Shown one piece after another: positions 18,043-26,989 of a stretch of 64,000 nucleotides of DNA. The position numbers and the translations under genes are program-made. Under the pieces are notes generated by a model. That model made no database searches, was not told the origin of the DNA, and saw only the letters and a program-made list of their open reading frames with translations. Numbering within the stretch: the first letter of the stretch is position 1; each line of letters opens with the position of its first letter. Source of the DNA: Thiodiazotropha sp040507225 (GTDB lineage Bacteria > Pseudomonadota > Gammaproteobacteria > Chromatiales > Chromatiaceae); contig JBEVVG010000002.1 in the NCBI GenBank assembly GCA_040507225.1, forward strand, positions 930,001-994,000. The letters are read 5' to 3'.

Positions 18043-19904
18043 AGCGCACCCCCGGCGGGTGTCGTGCCAGGGTGTTCGCCGAGCAGGTATTGGTCCATGA
18101 CCTGGCGGGCGATGGGTGCGGCAACGGAGCCTCCGTGGCCGCCGTTTTCAACCACCACAGCGATCGCGATCTGCGGATTTTCGATCGGTGCGAAGGCTAT
18201 GAACAGGGCATGATCGCGGTTACGGCGGGCAACATTCTCCTCGTCGTACTCCTCGTCCTGTTTCACGCTGAACACCTGGGCGGTACCCGTTTTGCCGGCA
18301 ATCCGGTAGTTGGGGGACTGGATCGAGTGCGCGGTGCCCCGGGGGGATTCGGTGACTGCGGCCATGGCGTCGATCACCTGCTCCCAGTGTTCCGGGTCGA
18401 GTTGATGCAGATCGTCATCGATCTTGGGACTCTCCAGCAGGGTTCCGTCCGGTTTCTCGATGGTGGCGACCACCCGGGGGCGGGTACGGTGTCCCCGGTT
18501 CGCCAAGGTGGCGGTGGCGGATGCCAGTTGCAGGGGGGTAGCGAGGAAATAGCCCTGGCCGATTCCCACGATCAGGGTTTCACCCGGGTACCAGGGTTCG
18601 CGGCGCTTCTGGCGTTTCCACTCCCGGCTGGGCATCAGGCCGGGCAGTTCGTTGTCCAGGTCGATGCGCGTGGGATGGCCGAAACCGAAGCCGTAGAGAA
18701 ATTCGTGCAGCCGGTCGATGCCCAGGGTTCGGGCCAGTTCGTAGTAGTAGACATCGCAGGACTCCACGATGGCCTTTTTCATATCCACCTTGCCATGCCC
18801 CCACTTCTTCCAGTCCCGGTACTTGTGCTCCTTGCCCGGCAGTTGGTAATACCCGGGACAGTAGGTCTCCTGATGAAAACCGACTACGTCGTATTCCAGT
18901 CCGGCCAGGCCAATGAACGGTTTGACCGTGGATCCGGGCGGGTACTGGCCGCGGATGGCGCGGTTGAACAGGGGATTGTCCGGAGAGGCCTCCAACTCGC
19001 GATAGGCCTTGGCGCTGATCCCTTCGACGAACAGGTTCGGGTTGTAACCGGGTTTGCTGACCAGCACCAGCACCCCGCCGGTCTGGATGTCGATTGCCGC
19101 CACCGCACCGTTGAAATCCCCCAGCGCGTGAAGCGCGGTCTCCTGCAGACCGATATCGAGAAACAGCTGAAGATTATCGCCGGGGCGCGGTGGCTGGTTT
19201 TCCAGCACCCGCAGGACCCGGCCCTTGGCGTTGACCTCGACCTGCTGTAAGCCGACCTGACCGTGGAGCAGATTTTCATAGCTCTTCTCCACGCCGTTCT
19301 TGCCGATGAAGTTGGTGCCGCTGTAGTTGGAGGTGTCTATGATTTGCAGCTCTTTCTCATTGATCCGGCCGACGTATCCGAGCAGATGAGCGGTTTCGAC
19401 CCCCAGGGGGTAATCGCGCAGCAGGGTGGCCTTTACGTCCACACCGGGAAAACGGTGGCGATGGATGGCGATCCGCGCCACTTCCTCCTCCTTGAGGCGT
19501 ACCCGGATCGGAATGCTGTCGAAACGCCGGCTTTGCCTGCGCAGTTTCTTGAAACGCTGAACATCCTCTTCCGTGATCGGGATGATCTTGCCCAGTTCCT
19601 GGATCGTGGCCTCCAGGTCGGGGGTCTTTTCCGGGGTGATCTCCAGGCTGTAGGCCGGCAGGTTCTGTGCCAGGATCACCCCCTTGCGGTCGTAGATCAG
19701 GCCGCGGGTGGGAGGCAGGGGCTCCACCTTGACCCGGTTGTCCTGGGAGAGCGTGGTGAAATGTTCGTGATTTTCCACCTGTAAAAAGAACAGCCGGCCA
19801 ATCAGCACCGAAAGCAGCAGGATGACCAGGGCGGAGGCGGCGATCGCTCGTCCGAGGAACAGCTGGCTCTCGTGCAGGTAGTTCTTGATCGAAGACTGGG
19901 GCAC
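18039..19904 (-). CDS. mrdA: Penicillin-binding protein 2 (elongasome transpeptidase)
   Basis: A 621-residue class B PBP with a single N-terminal membrane anchor. The dimerisation region has PPTRGLIYDRKGVILAQN. The transpeptidase domain has YPPGSTVKPF (SxxK), ESCDVYYYELA (SxD) and YRIAGKTGTAQV (KTG). It cross-links peptidoglycan in the side wall with RodA. Four genes upstream lies mreB, the standard mreBCD-mrdAB layout. Confidence 0.97.
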   Translation of the reverse strand: MPQSSIKNYLHESQLFLGRAIAASALVILLLSVLIGRLFFLQVENHEHFTTLSQDNRVKVEPLPPTRGLIYDRKGVILAQNLPAYSLEITPEKTPDLEATIQELGKIIPITEEDVQRFKKLRRQSRRFDSIPIRVRLKEEEVARIAIHRHRFPGVDVKATLLRDYPLGVETAHLLGYVGRINEKELQIIDTSNYSGTNFIGKNGVEKSYENLLHGQVGLQQVEVNAKGRVLRVLENQPPRPGDNLQLFLDIGLQETALHALGDFNGAVAAIDIQTGGVLVLVSKPGYNPNLFVEGISAKAYRELEASPDNPLFNRAIRGQYPPGSTVKPFIGLAGLEYDVVGFHQETYCPGYYQLPGKEHKYRDWKKWGHGKVDMKKAIVESCDVYYYELARTLGIDRLHEFLYGFGFGHPTRIDLDNELPGLMPSREWKRQKRREPWYPGETLIVGIGQGYFLATPLQLASATATLANRGHRTRPRVVATIEKPDGTLLESPKIDDDLHQLDPEHWEQVIDAMAAVTESPRGTAHSIQSPNYRIAGKTGTAQVFSVKQDEEYDEENVARRNRDHALFIAFAPIENPQIAIAVVVENGGHGGSVAAPIARQVMDQYLLGEHPGTTPAGGAL

Positions 19905-19907
19905 GGC

Positions 19908-20396
19908 TCAGGATACGTTGAAGCGGTGGCTGAGGTCGCGCAGTATCACGTAGACCCAGGGCCACAGCAGTGTGCCGACAAAGGGCGTGACCCAGTACCA
20001 GAGCGAGGGCGTTGGGTAGTTGGCCGCCCCGGTAGACCATAGCGTCAACAGACGCTCCACCAGCAGCAGGATGAAAATGGTGAAGGCCTGCTGGTGCAGC
20101 GGCATCACCCTGACCCGCAGGTGCAGGCGCAGCATCAGGTAGGCGATCACCGCGAAGCCCAGGGCGTGCTGCCCGAGCAGCGTTCCGGTGAGCACGTCCA
20201 GCAACAGTCCGGTGCTCCAGCCCACGCCCACGCCGATGCGTTCCGGCAGATTCATGCACCAGTAGATGAGAATCAGGGCGACCCACTGGGGCCGGTAGGT
20301 TTCAGCCCAGTCGGGCAGCGGCATGATGGTGAGGATGAAACCCGCCAGCAGGGTCAGGTAGACCAGAGTGCTGCGACCTTGGGTGGCGGCAATCAT
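19908..20396 (-). CDS. mreD: Rod shape-determining membrane protein MreD
   Basis: A 162-residue polytopic protein with about five hydrophobic spans and the MreD pattern RPQWVALILIYWCMNLPERIG followed by GWSTGLLLDVLTG. It is part of the elongasome between MreC and PBP2/RodA. Its ATG overlaps the mreC stop by four bases. Confidence 0.93.
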   Translation of the reverse strand: MIAATQGRSTLVYLTLLAGFILTIMPLPDWAETYRPQWVALILIYWCMNLPERIGVGVGWSTGLLLDVLTGTLLGQHALGFAVIAYLMLRLHLRVRVMPLHQQAFTIFILLLVERLLTLWSTGAANYPTPSLWYWVTPFVGTLLWPWVYVILRDLSHRFNVS

Positions 20397-21328
20397 TCGA
20401 CGCCCTCCGCTTCGGGAGTTGCGGGGCTGGCGGGTGATTCGGCGGTCGCCGCCGCCTGGTCTTCGCCGGGAGGCTGGGTCACCACCGGTTTACCGGGGCT
20501 GACCCCGGGATCCAGGGTCCACACCAGCAACACCTCTCGGATGCGGTCCAGGTGGGCGGTGGTCTGGGCAATCACCGAGGCGAACGGCTGTCCCGGTATT
20601 CGCCTGACCTCGATCACCTCGGCAACCGGATAGCCGGGGGGGAATGCCCCGCCAAGGCCGGATGTGACCAGCAGGTCACCAACCTGGATATCCGCGTTGT
20701 TCGGCAGATGCGGAAGTTCCAGACGATTGATCAGGCCGGTGCCCAGGGCGATGGTGCGCAGACCGTTGCGGTTGACCTGTACCGGCATCGCATGGGCCGC
20801 GTCGGTGATCAGCAGCACGTTGGCGGTGAACGGGTTGATGTGGGTGACCTGGCCGACCACCGCGTTGGCATCGAGCACCGGCTGGCCCTCGAAGAGTCCC
20901 GAGGTGCTGCCCTTGTTGATCAGCACCTCCTGGCGGAAAGGGTCCTGCTCCACCGAGACCAGTTCTGCGATCAATACCCGGTCGCCGACCTTGAAGGAGG
21001 AGTCGAGCAGACCGCGCAGGCGCATGTTCTCCGCTTCCAGGGATTCGTATTTCTGCAGGCGTGCGCGCAACAGCACGTTCTCCTCGTGCAACTGGTCACG
21101 CTGTTCCTCCAACTGGCTGCGGCTGACCAGGGCGTCACTCGCCGATTCACTCAACAGCACCGGAACACTGGCCAGATACTGGATCGGATAGAGCAGCACC
21201 GAGAGCGTGGCGCGCAGGGATTCGAGATGGTTGTAACGGTGATCCAGTACCATCAGTGATATGGACAGGAGTATTGCCACCACCAGCCGGGTGGTGATCG
21301 AGGGTCCTTGTGTGAAAATCAGTTTGAT
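20393..21328 (-). CDS. mreC: Rod shape-determining protein MreC, probable ATC start
   Basis: MreC has a membrane span (VVAILLSISLMVLDHRY), a coiled coil (SRSQLEEQRDQLHEENVLLR) and a beta domain, and bridges MreB to the periplasmic elongasome. The frame is open back to a TGA immediately upstream and begins ATC-AAA-CTG, reading IKLIFTQGPSITTRL; family members normally begin MK(L/P)IFTQGPS. No ATG or GTG lies at that position. GGAG stands 10 bases before the ATC. Conventional starts would be a GTG at about 21283, which removes the conserved N-terminus, or a CTG two codons after the ATC. ATC initiation is inferred. Confidence 0.8.
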   Translation of the reverse strand: MKLIFTQGPSITTRLVVAILLSISLMVLDHRYNHLESLRATLSVLLYPIQYLASVPVLLSESASDALVSRSQLEEQRDQLHEENVLLRARLQKYESLEAENMRLRGLLDSSFKVGDRVLIAELVSVEQDPFRQEVLINKGSTSGLFEGQPVLDANAVVGQVTHINPFTANVLLITDAAHAMPVQVNRNGLRTIALGTGLINRLELPHLPNNADIQVGDLLVTSGLGGAFPPGYPVAEVIEVRRIPGQPFASVIAQTTAHLDRIREVLLVWTLDPGVSPGKPVVTQPPGEDQAAATAESPASPATPEAEGVE

Positions 21329-21417
21329 AGCTGATCAACTCCACTGCTGAGAGGTAGGCGGTACGGGTGCCCGGGACCGGCCGCAGCCGGTCGCGGTTGA
21401 GGCGGAAAGCGGGCTGC

Positions 21418-22467
21418 TCAGTCCACCATGAAGAACTCGCCGCCCCGCTCGTCGATCAGTTCGAGGGCACGGCCACCGCCACGCGCCACGCAGGTCAGCG
21501 GGTCCTCCGCCACGATCACCGGCAGACCGGTCTCTTCCTGCAGCAGATGGTCGATATCCTTCAGCAGTGCGCCACCACCGGTGAGCACGATTCCCCGCTC
21601 GGCCACATCCGCGCCCAATTCCGGGGGCGTCTGTTCCAGGGCGGTTTTGACCGCGCCGACGATCCCGGAGAGCGGTTCCTGCAGGGCCTCGAGAATCTCG
21701 TTGCTGTTGAGCGTGAAACTGCGCGGGATGCCTTCCGCCAGGTTACGCCCTTTGACCTCGATCTCCTTGACCTCGTTCCCCGGATAGGCGGAGCCGATCT
21801 CGTGCTTCACCCGCTCCGCGGTGGCCTCGCCGATGAGGGTGCCGTAATTACGCCGCACATAGTTGACGATCGCCTCATCGAAACGGTCGCCACCGACCCG
21901 TACGGAGTTGGCGTAGACGATACCGTTGAGGGAGATGATGGCGACTTCCGAGGTGCCACCACCGATATCCAGCACCATCGAGCCCCTCGCCTCGTCCACC
22001 GGCAGTCCGGCGCCAATGGCGGCGGACATCGGTTCCTCGATCAGGTAGACCTCGCGGGCGCCGGCGCCGGCTGCGGACTCCTTGATCGCACGCCGTTCCA
22101 CCTGAGTCGATCCGCAGGGCACGCACACCAGCACCCGGGGACTGGGGCGGATGATCCGGGTTTCATGCACCTTATGGATGAAGTACTGCAACATCTTCTC
22201 GGTCACCGTGAAATCGGCGATCACGCCCTCCTTCATGGGACGGATGGCGGTGATGTTGGTGGGGGTGCGACCGAGCATTTTCTTCGCGTCCTCACCGACC
22301 GCAACGACGGACTTGGCGCCGCCCGGGCCCCGGTCCTGACGTATCGCGACCACGGAGGGTTCGTTAAGGACGATGCCCTGACCCCGGGCGTATATCAGCG
22401 TGTTGGCGGTGCCCAGGTCGATGGAGAGGTCATTGGAAAATATGCCACGGATGCGTCGGAACAGCAT
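21418..22467 (-). CDS. mreB: Actin-like rod shape protein MreB
   Basis: A 349-residue actin homologue that guides side-wall synthesis. Phosphate-1 loop region IDLGTANTLIYARGQG, connecting loop GMVLDIGGGTSEVAI (SMVLDIGGGT in this protein) and adenosine-binding GIVLTGGGALL are intact, as is the N-terminal amphipathic MLFRRIRGIF. It is the first gene of the mreBCD-mrdA-rodA block. Confidence 0.98.
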   Translation of the reverse strand: MLFRRIRGIFSNDLSIDLGTANTLIYARGQGIVLNEPSVVAIRQDRGPGGAKSVVAVGEDAKKMLGRTPTNITAIRPMKEGVIADFTVTEKMLQYFIHKVHETRIIRPSPRVLVCVPCGSTQVERRAIKESAAGAGAREVYLIEEPMSAAIGAGLPVDEARGSMVLDIGGGTSEVAIISLNGIVYANSVRVGGDRFDEAIVNYVRRNYGTLIGEATAERVKHEIGSAYPGNEVKEIEVKGRNLAEGIPRSFTLNSNEILEALQEPLSGIVGAVKTALEQTPPELGADVAERGIVLTGGGALLKDIDHLLQEETGLPVIVAEDPLTCVARGGGRALELIDERGGEFFMVD

Positions 22468-22808
22468 GGATCTCTTGTATTCTTTGCTAGGGTTGTAACG
22501 GGGGTTCGCCTGGGACTCGGCGGCACGGCAGTATGGGCCTGTGACGGGTAATCGAATCCGGGGTAAACCAAAAGACGGCTAATCTAGCAATGGTACAGGA
22601 GTTGAGCAAGAAAGGGGATGCTGAATAGGGACAAATTCACCTTTTCCGGGCGGGGTCACAAACCGGTTGGATATCCGCTGAGCAGCCGCATCCCCAGCCG
22701 ATTTTCCCGCAACCCGGGTGAGCCCGGCCGCGCCGACTCTGTCCATCATCGAAAGATCGACTGAAATTGTGAAATTTACGTCCCGCTGTTCCGCTCCAGG
22801 AGAAACCC
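22468..22808. promoter_or_regulatory. Divergent intergenic region, candidate mreB promoter
   Basis: No gene recognised. On the minus strand TTGCTC (22609-22604) and TAGATT (22586-22581) are 17 bases apart and could drive mreB, leaving a leader of about 110 bases. For the plus-strand reductase, an AGGAGAAACCC ribosome site ends just before 22809. Confidence 0.4.
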
Positions 22809-23894
22809 ATGACAACATTGTTCGATCCCATAAATCTCGGAGAACTCAACCTGTCCAACCGGGTCGTGATGGCGCCTCTGACCCGTAACCGGTCACCCGG
22901 GATGAAACCCAATGCCCTGAATATCGAATACTATCGCCAGAGGGCCAGCGCCGGTCTGATCATCACCGAGGCCAGCCAGATCTGTCCCATGGGGCAGGGC
23001 TATCTGGACACACCCGGGATCTACAACGACGAGCAGTTAGCCGCCTGGCGGGGAGTGACGGATGCGGTGCATGCCGAGGGCGGCAGTATCGTGATTCAGC
23101 TCTGGCATGTGGGGCGTATCTCCCATACTTCTCTGTTGCCCGACGGCGCCGCACCGGTCTCCTCCACCGATCGGGCGGCCCAGACCATGACCTTTACCCG
23201 CTCCGGCTTCGAGCCGGTCTCCACGCCCCGGGCGCTGCGCGATGATGAACTGCCCGGCCTGGTTTCTGACTATGAGCATGCGGCCCGCTGCGCCATGGCC
23301 GCCGGTTTCGACGGGGTCGAAGTGCACGCGGCGAATACCTACCTGCTGGAGCAGTTCCTGCGTGACAGCATCAACGATCGTAGCGGCGCCTACGGAGGAG
23401 CGATTCCGAACCGGGCGCGTCTGCTGCTTGAGGTGGTGCGGGCCGTATGCGGGGCCGTCGGTGCCGGTCGGGTCGGAATCCGCCTCAGTCCGATGACCCG
23501 GTTTGGCGGTTCCAGCGAACTGGACAGCGATCCGCAGGCCCTCTACGGCTATGTGGTGGATCAGCTGGCGCCCATGGGGCTCGCCTATCTGCATGTCATC
23601 GAAGGTGAAACCGGTGCTGAGCGGGCGCCGGAAAACGATCCTGAATTCGACTATGCGGCCCTGCGCAGGGCGTTTCCCGGGGCCTGGATGGTCAACAATG
23701 GCTACGACCGGGAGATGTCACTCCAGGTTGTGGCTTCCGGGGCGGCCGATCTTGTGGCTTTCGGCCGCAGCTACATCGCCAATCCGGATCTGTTACGACG
23801 CCTGCGTGAGGATGCGCCGCTCAATCCGCTGCGTGGAGAACTGCTCTACGGCGGCGGTGCGGAAGGTTATACGGACTACCCGTTGCTGGATTGA
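22809..23894 (+). CDS. Old Yellow Enzyme-family alkene reductase (NemA-like)
   Basis: A 361-residue FMN-dependent TIM-barrel reductase. N-terminal NRVVMAPLTRNRSPG, the QLWHVGRISH loop and the substrate-binding HAANTYLLEQFLRD (His and Asn that hold the substrate carbonyl or nitro group) are present. C-terminal DLVAFGRSYIANPDLLRRL is the FMN-phosphate loop. It reduces activated C=C bonds, nitro compounds or N-ethylmaleimide using NAD(P)H. HAAN instead of the commoner HGAN is a small variation. It is convergent with the torD-like gene, 11 bases apart. Confidence 0.92.
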   Translation: MTTLFDPINLGELNLSNRVVMAPLTRNRSPGMKPNALNIEYYRQRASAGLIITEASQICPMGQGYLDTPGIYNDEQLAAWRGVTDAVHAEGGSIVIQLWHVGRISHTSLLPDGAAPVSSTDRAAQTMTFTRSGFEPVSTPRALRDDELPGLVSDYEHAARCAMAAGFDGVEVHAANTYLLEQFLRDSINDRSGAYGGAIPNRARLLLEVVRAVCGAVGAGRVGIRLSPMTRFGGSSELDSDPQALYGYVVDQLAPMGLAYLHVIEGETGAERAPENDPEFDYAALRRAFPGAWMVNNGYDREMSLQVVASGAADLVAFGRSYIANPDLLRRLREDAPLNPLRGELLYGGGAEGYTDYPLLD

Positions 23895-23905
23895 AGGGGG
23901 CTGCT

Positions 23906-24439
23906 TCAGGCCGGCGCCAGTTCCCGCTGCTTTGCTGCGGCAAGCAGGCTCAATTGTCCGCCCCACAGGCGGTAGATCAACAGGCGGCTGTGTTCGCACA
24001 GATCGGAAACGAATCCCGGCAGCCAGTCCAGCAGATGGTCCTGCCAGAGGCGTTCCCGCCAGGCCTGGGCCCGGGGGTCGGTGGATTCGTCCAGGTAGGC
24101 GGCAAATTGCAGCTGGGTGCCAAGAAAATCCGGCGCGGGCCCCTGGTCATCCAGACCCGCAGCCCGGTACAGGGCTGACAATCGCTCCACCACCGGGCCC
24201 TGCATCTGCTGATGCCGGTAGACCGATTCAAAAGGCGGCGCGATGGTCATCGGCCGAGCGTCGAGAAACAGCCGGGTGAATTCCCGCTGCCATTGTGCCA
24301 GGGAGGTTTTACTCAGCTCCTCGATCCCGAGCTGCAACCAGGGGTGGTGTTCGGCCAGGCCGCTGAGCTGGTCCAGTGAATCCGTGCCAGGTCGGCTGAG
24401 CATCAGGTTATGTATTTTCAGTTGCGAGGCTGGGCGCAT
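23906..24439 (-). CDS. TorD/DmsD-family molybdoenzyme chaperone
   Basis: A 177-residue all-helical chaperone-like protein. The family hallmarks are WQREFTRLFLDARPM, PPFESVYRHQQMQGP and SALYRAAGLDDQGPAPDFLG, followed by DHLLDWLPGFVSDLCEHS. Such chaperones bind Tat-signal peptides and apo-molybdoenzymes of the DMSO reductase family. No molybdoenzyme gene is adjacent; the nearest, napA, is 34 kb away and has its own NapD. A perfect FNR-type box lies about 285 bases upstream (24724-24737), after the DUF5666 gene. Confidence 0.8.
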   Translation of the reverse strand: MRPASQLKIHNLMLSRPGTDSLDQLSGLAEHHPWLQLGIEELSKTSLAQWQREFTRLFLDARPMTIAPPFESVYRHQQMQGPVVERLSALYRAAGLDDQGPAPDFLGTQLQFAAYLDESTDPRAQAWRERLWQDHLLDWLPGFVSDLCEHSRLLIYRLWGGQLSLLAAAKQRELAPA

Positions 24440-24576
24440 GGTTCCACCTGTGAATCCTCAGGCGTGGCCGGCGGTTTGCACCTCGCCTCGTCGCGGGGAA
24501 GTAATATCGAGACACCGGTGGTAGTGGTGGCCCGGGTCGGTGGTTGAATAACCCGGGCTGGGACTTTCCTCTCCAT
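24418..24576 (-). CDS. Possible 52-residue small protein upstream of torD
   Basis: A short open frame (MERKVPARVIQPPTRATTTT...) begins with ATG preceded by GGAG eight bases upstream and ends 22 bases inside the torD-like gene, an arrangement that suggests coupling. The sequence is proline- and threonine-rich with no recognisable motif. It may be a real leader or subunit, or only a chance frame over a GC-rich stretch. Confidence 0.3.
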   Translation of the reverse strand: MERKVPARVIQPPTRATTTTGVSILLPRDEARCKPPATPEDSQVEPCAQPRN

Positions 24577-24744
24577 GGATGCGGCTCCTGCATCATTGGC
24601 AAGCCGTGAGCAGGAATGGGGATTCATGCCGGCATGCGGTTGATCGTCATTGTGATGTGCGTATTGAGAGGATGAAATATCAGGGGGAGTGCAGAGCCTT
24701 GTCCATAGCAATCTGGACAAGGCTTGATATGGATCAAATAATCT
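24577..24744 (-). promoter_or_regulatory. FNR-type box and hairpin between the DUF5666 gene and torD
   Basis: TTGAT-ATGG-ATCAA at 24724-24737 is a perfect FNR/Anr consensus palindrome, eight bases after the DUF5666 stop. Immediately next to it a perfect 10-bp stem, AGCCTTGTCC (24695-24704) with GGACAAGGCT (24715-24724), forms a hairpin without a T-run. The box could drive the small frame and the torD-like gene on the minus strand; a -10 at standard distance is not obvious. Confidence 0.55.
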
Positions 24745-26160
24745 TCAATCGTCCTCGTCGTCGTGATCCTCACGATCTTCCTGTTCGATGCGGCTGGCGA
24801 CGAGAATCCCGTCCAGGTAGTTGCCCCGCACGTCCACCAGCCCTGGGCTGAAGCTGTAGGAGACTCCGGAAACATCGACCAACACCCCGAATACACGAAT
24901 CGTGGTTGCATCGACGAACTCGGCCGGCCCTTCGAGTTCTCCGTCGTAGCTGCTGGGCATGCGGCTACGTTCCAGCTTGCTGGCGATGAGTGCCCCGTCC
25001 CGGGTGAAGACCCGGGCCTCGAGGTAGTCGGTATCATTCAGATCCGCGAGGCTAAAACTCGATTCACCCTCCAGGTCACTTTCCAGAATGGTGCTGCTGG
25101 TCACCTGGATGGACTGTCCCAACAGAACCAGGGTTCCCGTCTGCGGATCGATCAGTCGGCTGTCGATTGCACCGCCCATCTCGCCCGGCAGGGAATCCTC
25201 CTCATAGCGCAATTCGATCCGCTCGGCGATCAGAACGGTGTCCTGCATCTCGCCTTTCACCTTGACGACACGCCCCTCGGTCAGCCGCTCCCGGGCTCCG
25301 CTGTAGTCCGTCGCTGAGACGTCGACCCATTGTCCGTTGACCGCGAATCGGTCCTGAGTATCCAGAGCATCGGTGATACGTCCTTCGATCTCCAGCTCTT
25401 CGCCGTCGTCCGCGAGAGGCGGGGTTCCCTGTCCGATGATCTCGAGCGTGTCTGCCTCGAAGGCAGAACCGCTGAATCCTGTGCCGGTGACGCTCACCCA
25501 GTCGCCCTCGGCGGGAAGAGTCATCGCGCCGTCCACAAGGATCATCAATTGACCAACAAACAAGGTGGACTGCGACACGGAATGCGCCAATCCGCTGAGC
25601 TGCAGGGTTTCGCTGTTCCAGGCCAGGCTGCGCACCGCGATCCGGGTGGCCAGGATCTCGCCACCTCCGTCAGTAAATCCGCTGATCTCGACCACCGCGT
25701 TGACGGGCAGGGTATCCAGGGTTGTGGCGTCCAGCGGATTGTCGTAGACCGTATCCGGGTCCACATTGACGCTCTGGCCCATCACATCGAGGGCGCTGTC
25801 GTTACTGATGCGGTTGCTTTCAATGACCCCGACGATCTGGCGGGTGTAGGAGACCTCGTAGGCTTCACCGGTGGCGCCATCAGAGTTCGTCGCGCCGTTG
25901 ATGCGCACGACCATGCCCACCGCGATATCCTGCTCCGTCGCGCTGTCCTCATCGATCTGGAAGGTCGCCTGGTCTGTCGCGTACTCGATGCCGTTGACGA
26001 AGATGGAACCATATCCGGTGACGCGCCCCTGGCTCACCCCGGTGCCGCCGATGCCGCCCTCTGCCACTTGGCCGCCGCCCCCGCCCCCGCCGCAATTGAT
26101 GAGAAACGCCATCAGCAGGGTGATCGTGATCAGGGTCAGTGTGCGGTACCGGTCAGGCAT
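24745..26160 (-). CDS. DUF5666 repeat lipoprotein
   Basis: A 471-residue secreted lipoprotein. The signal MPDRYRTLTLITITLLMAF ends at NC, followed by a run of eight Gly. The rest is a series of roughly 70-residue beta-rich, OB-like units, each ending in a similar strand: LATRIAVRS, FEADTLEIIG, LIAERIELRY, IASKLERSR, LVASRIEQE. The first unit has GRVTGYGSIFVNGIEY, the DUF5666 hallmark. The C-terminus is very acidic (EQEDREDHDDEDD). ATG at 26160 lies four bases after the DUF6502 stop, so the two are co-transcribed. Function unknown. Confidence 0.8.
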   Translation of the reverse strand: MPDRYRTLTLITITLLMAFLINCGGGGGGGQVAEGGIGGTGVSQGRVTGYGSIFVNGIEYATDQATFQIDEDSATEQDIAVGMVVRINGATNSDGATGEAYEVSYTRQIVGVIESNRISNDSALDVMGQSVNVDPDTVYDNPLDATTLDTLPVNAVVEISGFTDGGGEILATRIAVRSLAWNSETLQLSGLAHSVSQSTLFVGQLMILVDGAMTLPAEGDWVSVTGTGFSGSAFEADTLEIIGQGTPPLADDGEELEIEGRITDALDTQDRFAVNGQWVDVSATDYSGARERLTEGRVVKVKGEMQDTVLIAERIELRYEEDSLPGEMGGAIDSRLIDPQTGTLVLLGQSIQVTSSTILESDLEGESSFSLADLNDTDYLEARVFTRDGALIASKLERSRMPSSYDGELEGPAEFVDATTIRVFGVLVDVSGVSYSFSPGLVDVRGNYLDGILVASRIEQEDREDHDDEDD

Positions 26161-26164
26161 GAGG

Positions 26165-26989
26165 TTAGACGTCCCGTTCGAAATAGTAGATGCCAATGCC
26201 CGCCTGTTTGCGTCCTGTTCCCTCGATCTCGGGTGCCAGATCCCGGTCATACTGGGCGAGATACCGGTCGCAGGCCACCAGCAGGGCCTGGGCCTTCTCC
26301 GCACTCATGGTGCGAAACTCGGGCAGTGCCTCGGCGGGCAGGTTGTTGTATGAAACCTTGCGTTGAAAGTAGGGGGTTTGCGATTTGCCCTGCAGGTTAT
26401 GATCAATGGTGGCAATCAGCAGTTCCACATCGGTGCCCAGAATGTGAAGTTTGCTGGCCTCGTCAGTGCGCGGGATGTAGCCGTCGCTGAGCAGCGTGAT
26501 TTTGCCGTTTTCATCCTTGGCGATGGTACCTACCCGGAGCAGTTCGTCGTAAATCGCGCGGGGGGGTACATCCCCACTGTGCTCGCGCACCAGGTCGCTG
26601 AAGTTGTGTTTGCCTTTATCGAAATGCAGCGGCGCAGGGGCGCCTCGCTTGGTTTGGAAGCGTTCATCCCGCAGCCAGCCTGAGATGACCCGTGCTGCCC
26701 GGTTGTACTGGTGGGCGATTGCGCTGTCATCAGGGGTTTCGATCTTTTGCAGGCGGCTGACCTCCTTGCGGGTGAGTCCGGTGATGACCGAGACCCGGGA
26801 AACGGTCTGCTTGCGTCCGGGAATACCGAATTCCCGGGAGGCCACGTCCATGAAGGTCCATTTGCTCAAATCGGCAAAATCCCCGTAAGTGAATCCGTTA
26901 CGCAACATCAGCCTGACCAGGGGCCTGAGCAGCTTCAGGATGGTGGATGTGAGTACTTTGCGGATCTCGTCCATAGCGTATGTCTTCAT
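26165..26989 (-). CDS. DUF6502 family protein, probable regulator of the DUF5666 gene
   Basis: A 274-residue cytoplasmic protein. The N-terminal half has LKLLRPLVRLMLRNGFTYGDF and VSRVSVITGLTRKEVSRLQK, which reads like a helix-turn-helix unit (also RAARVISGWLRDERFQ). The C-terminal half is mixed alpha/beta (LHILGTDVELLIATIDHN). It matches what is annotated as DUF6502, which commonly stands beside DUF5666 genes. ATG at 26989 has AGGCAG upstream. A near-perfect FNR-like TTGAT-ATTT-ATCGA is at 27045-27058. A DNA-binding role is inferred from the HTH-like pattern. Confidence 0.7.
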   Translation of the reverse strand: MKTYAMDEIRKVLTSTILKLLRPLVRLMLRNGFTYGDFADLSKWTFMDVASREFGIPGRKQTVSRVSVITGLTRKEVSRLQKIETPDDSAIAHQYNRAARVISGWLRDERFQTKRGAPAPLHFDKGKHNFSDLVREHSGDVPPRAIYDELLRVGTIAKDENGKITLLSDGYIPRTDEASKLHILGTDVELLIATIDHNLQGKSQTPYFQRKVSYNNLPAEALPEFRTMSAEKAQALLVACDRYLAQYDRDLAPEIEGTGRKQAGIGIYYFERDV

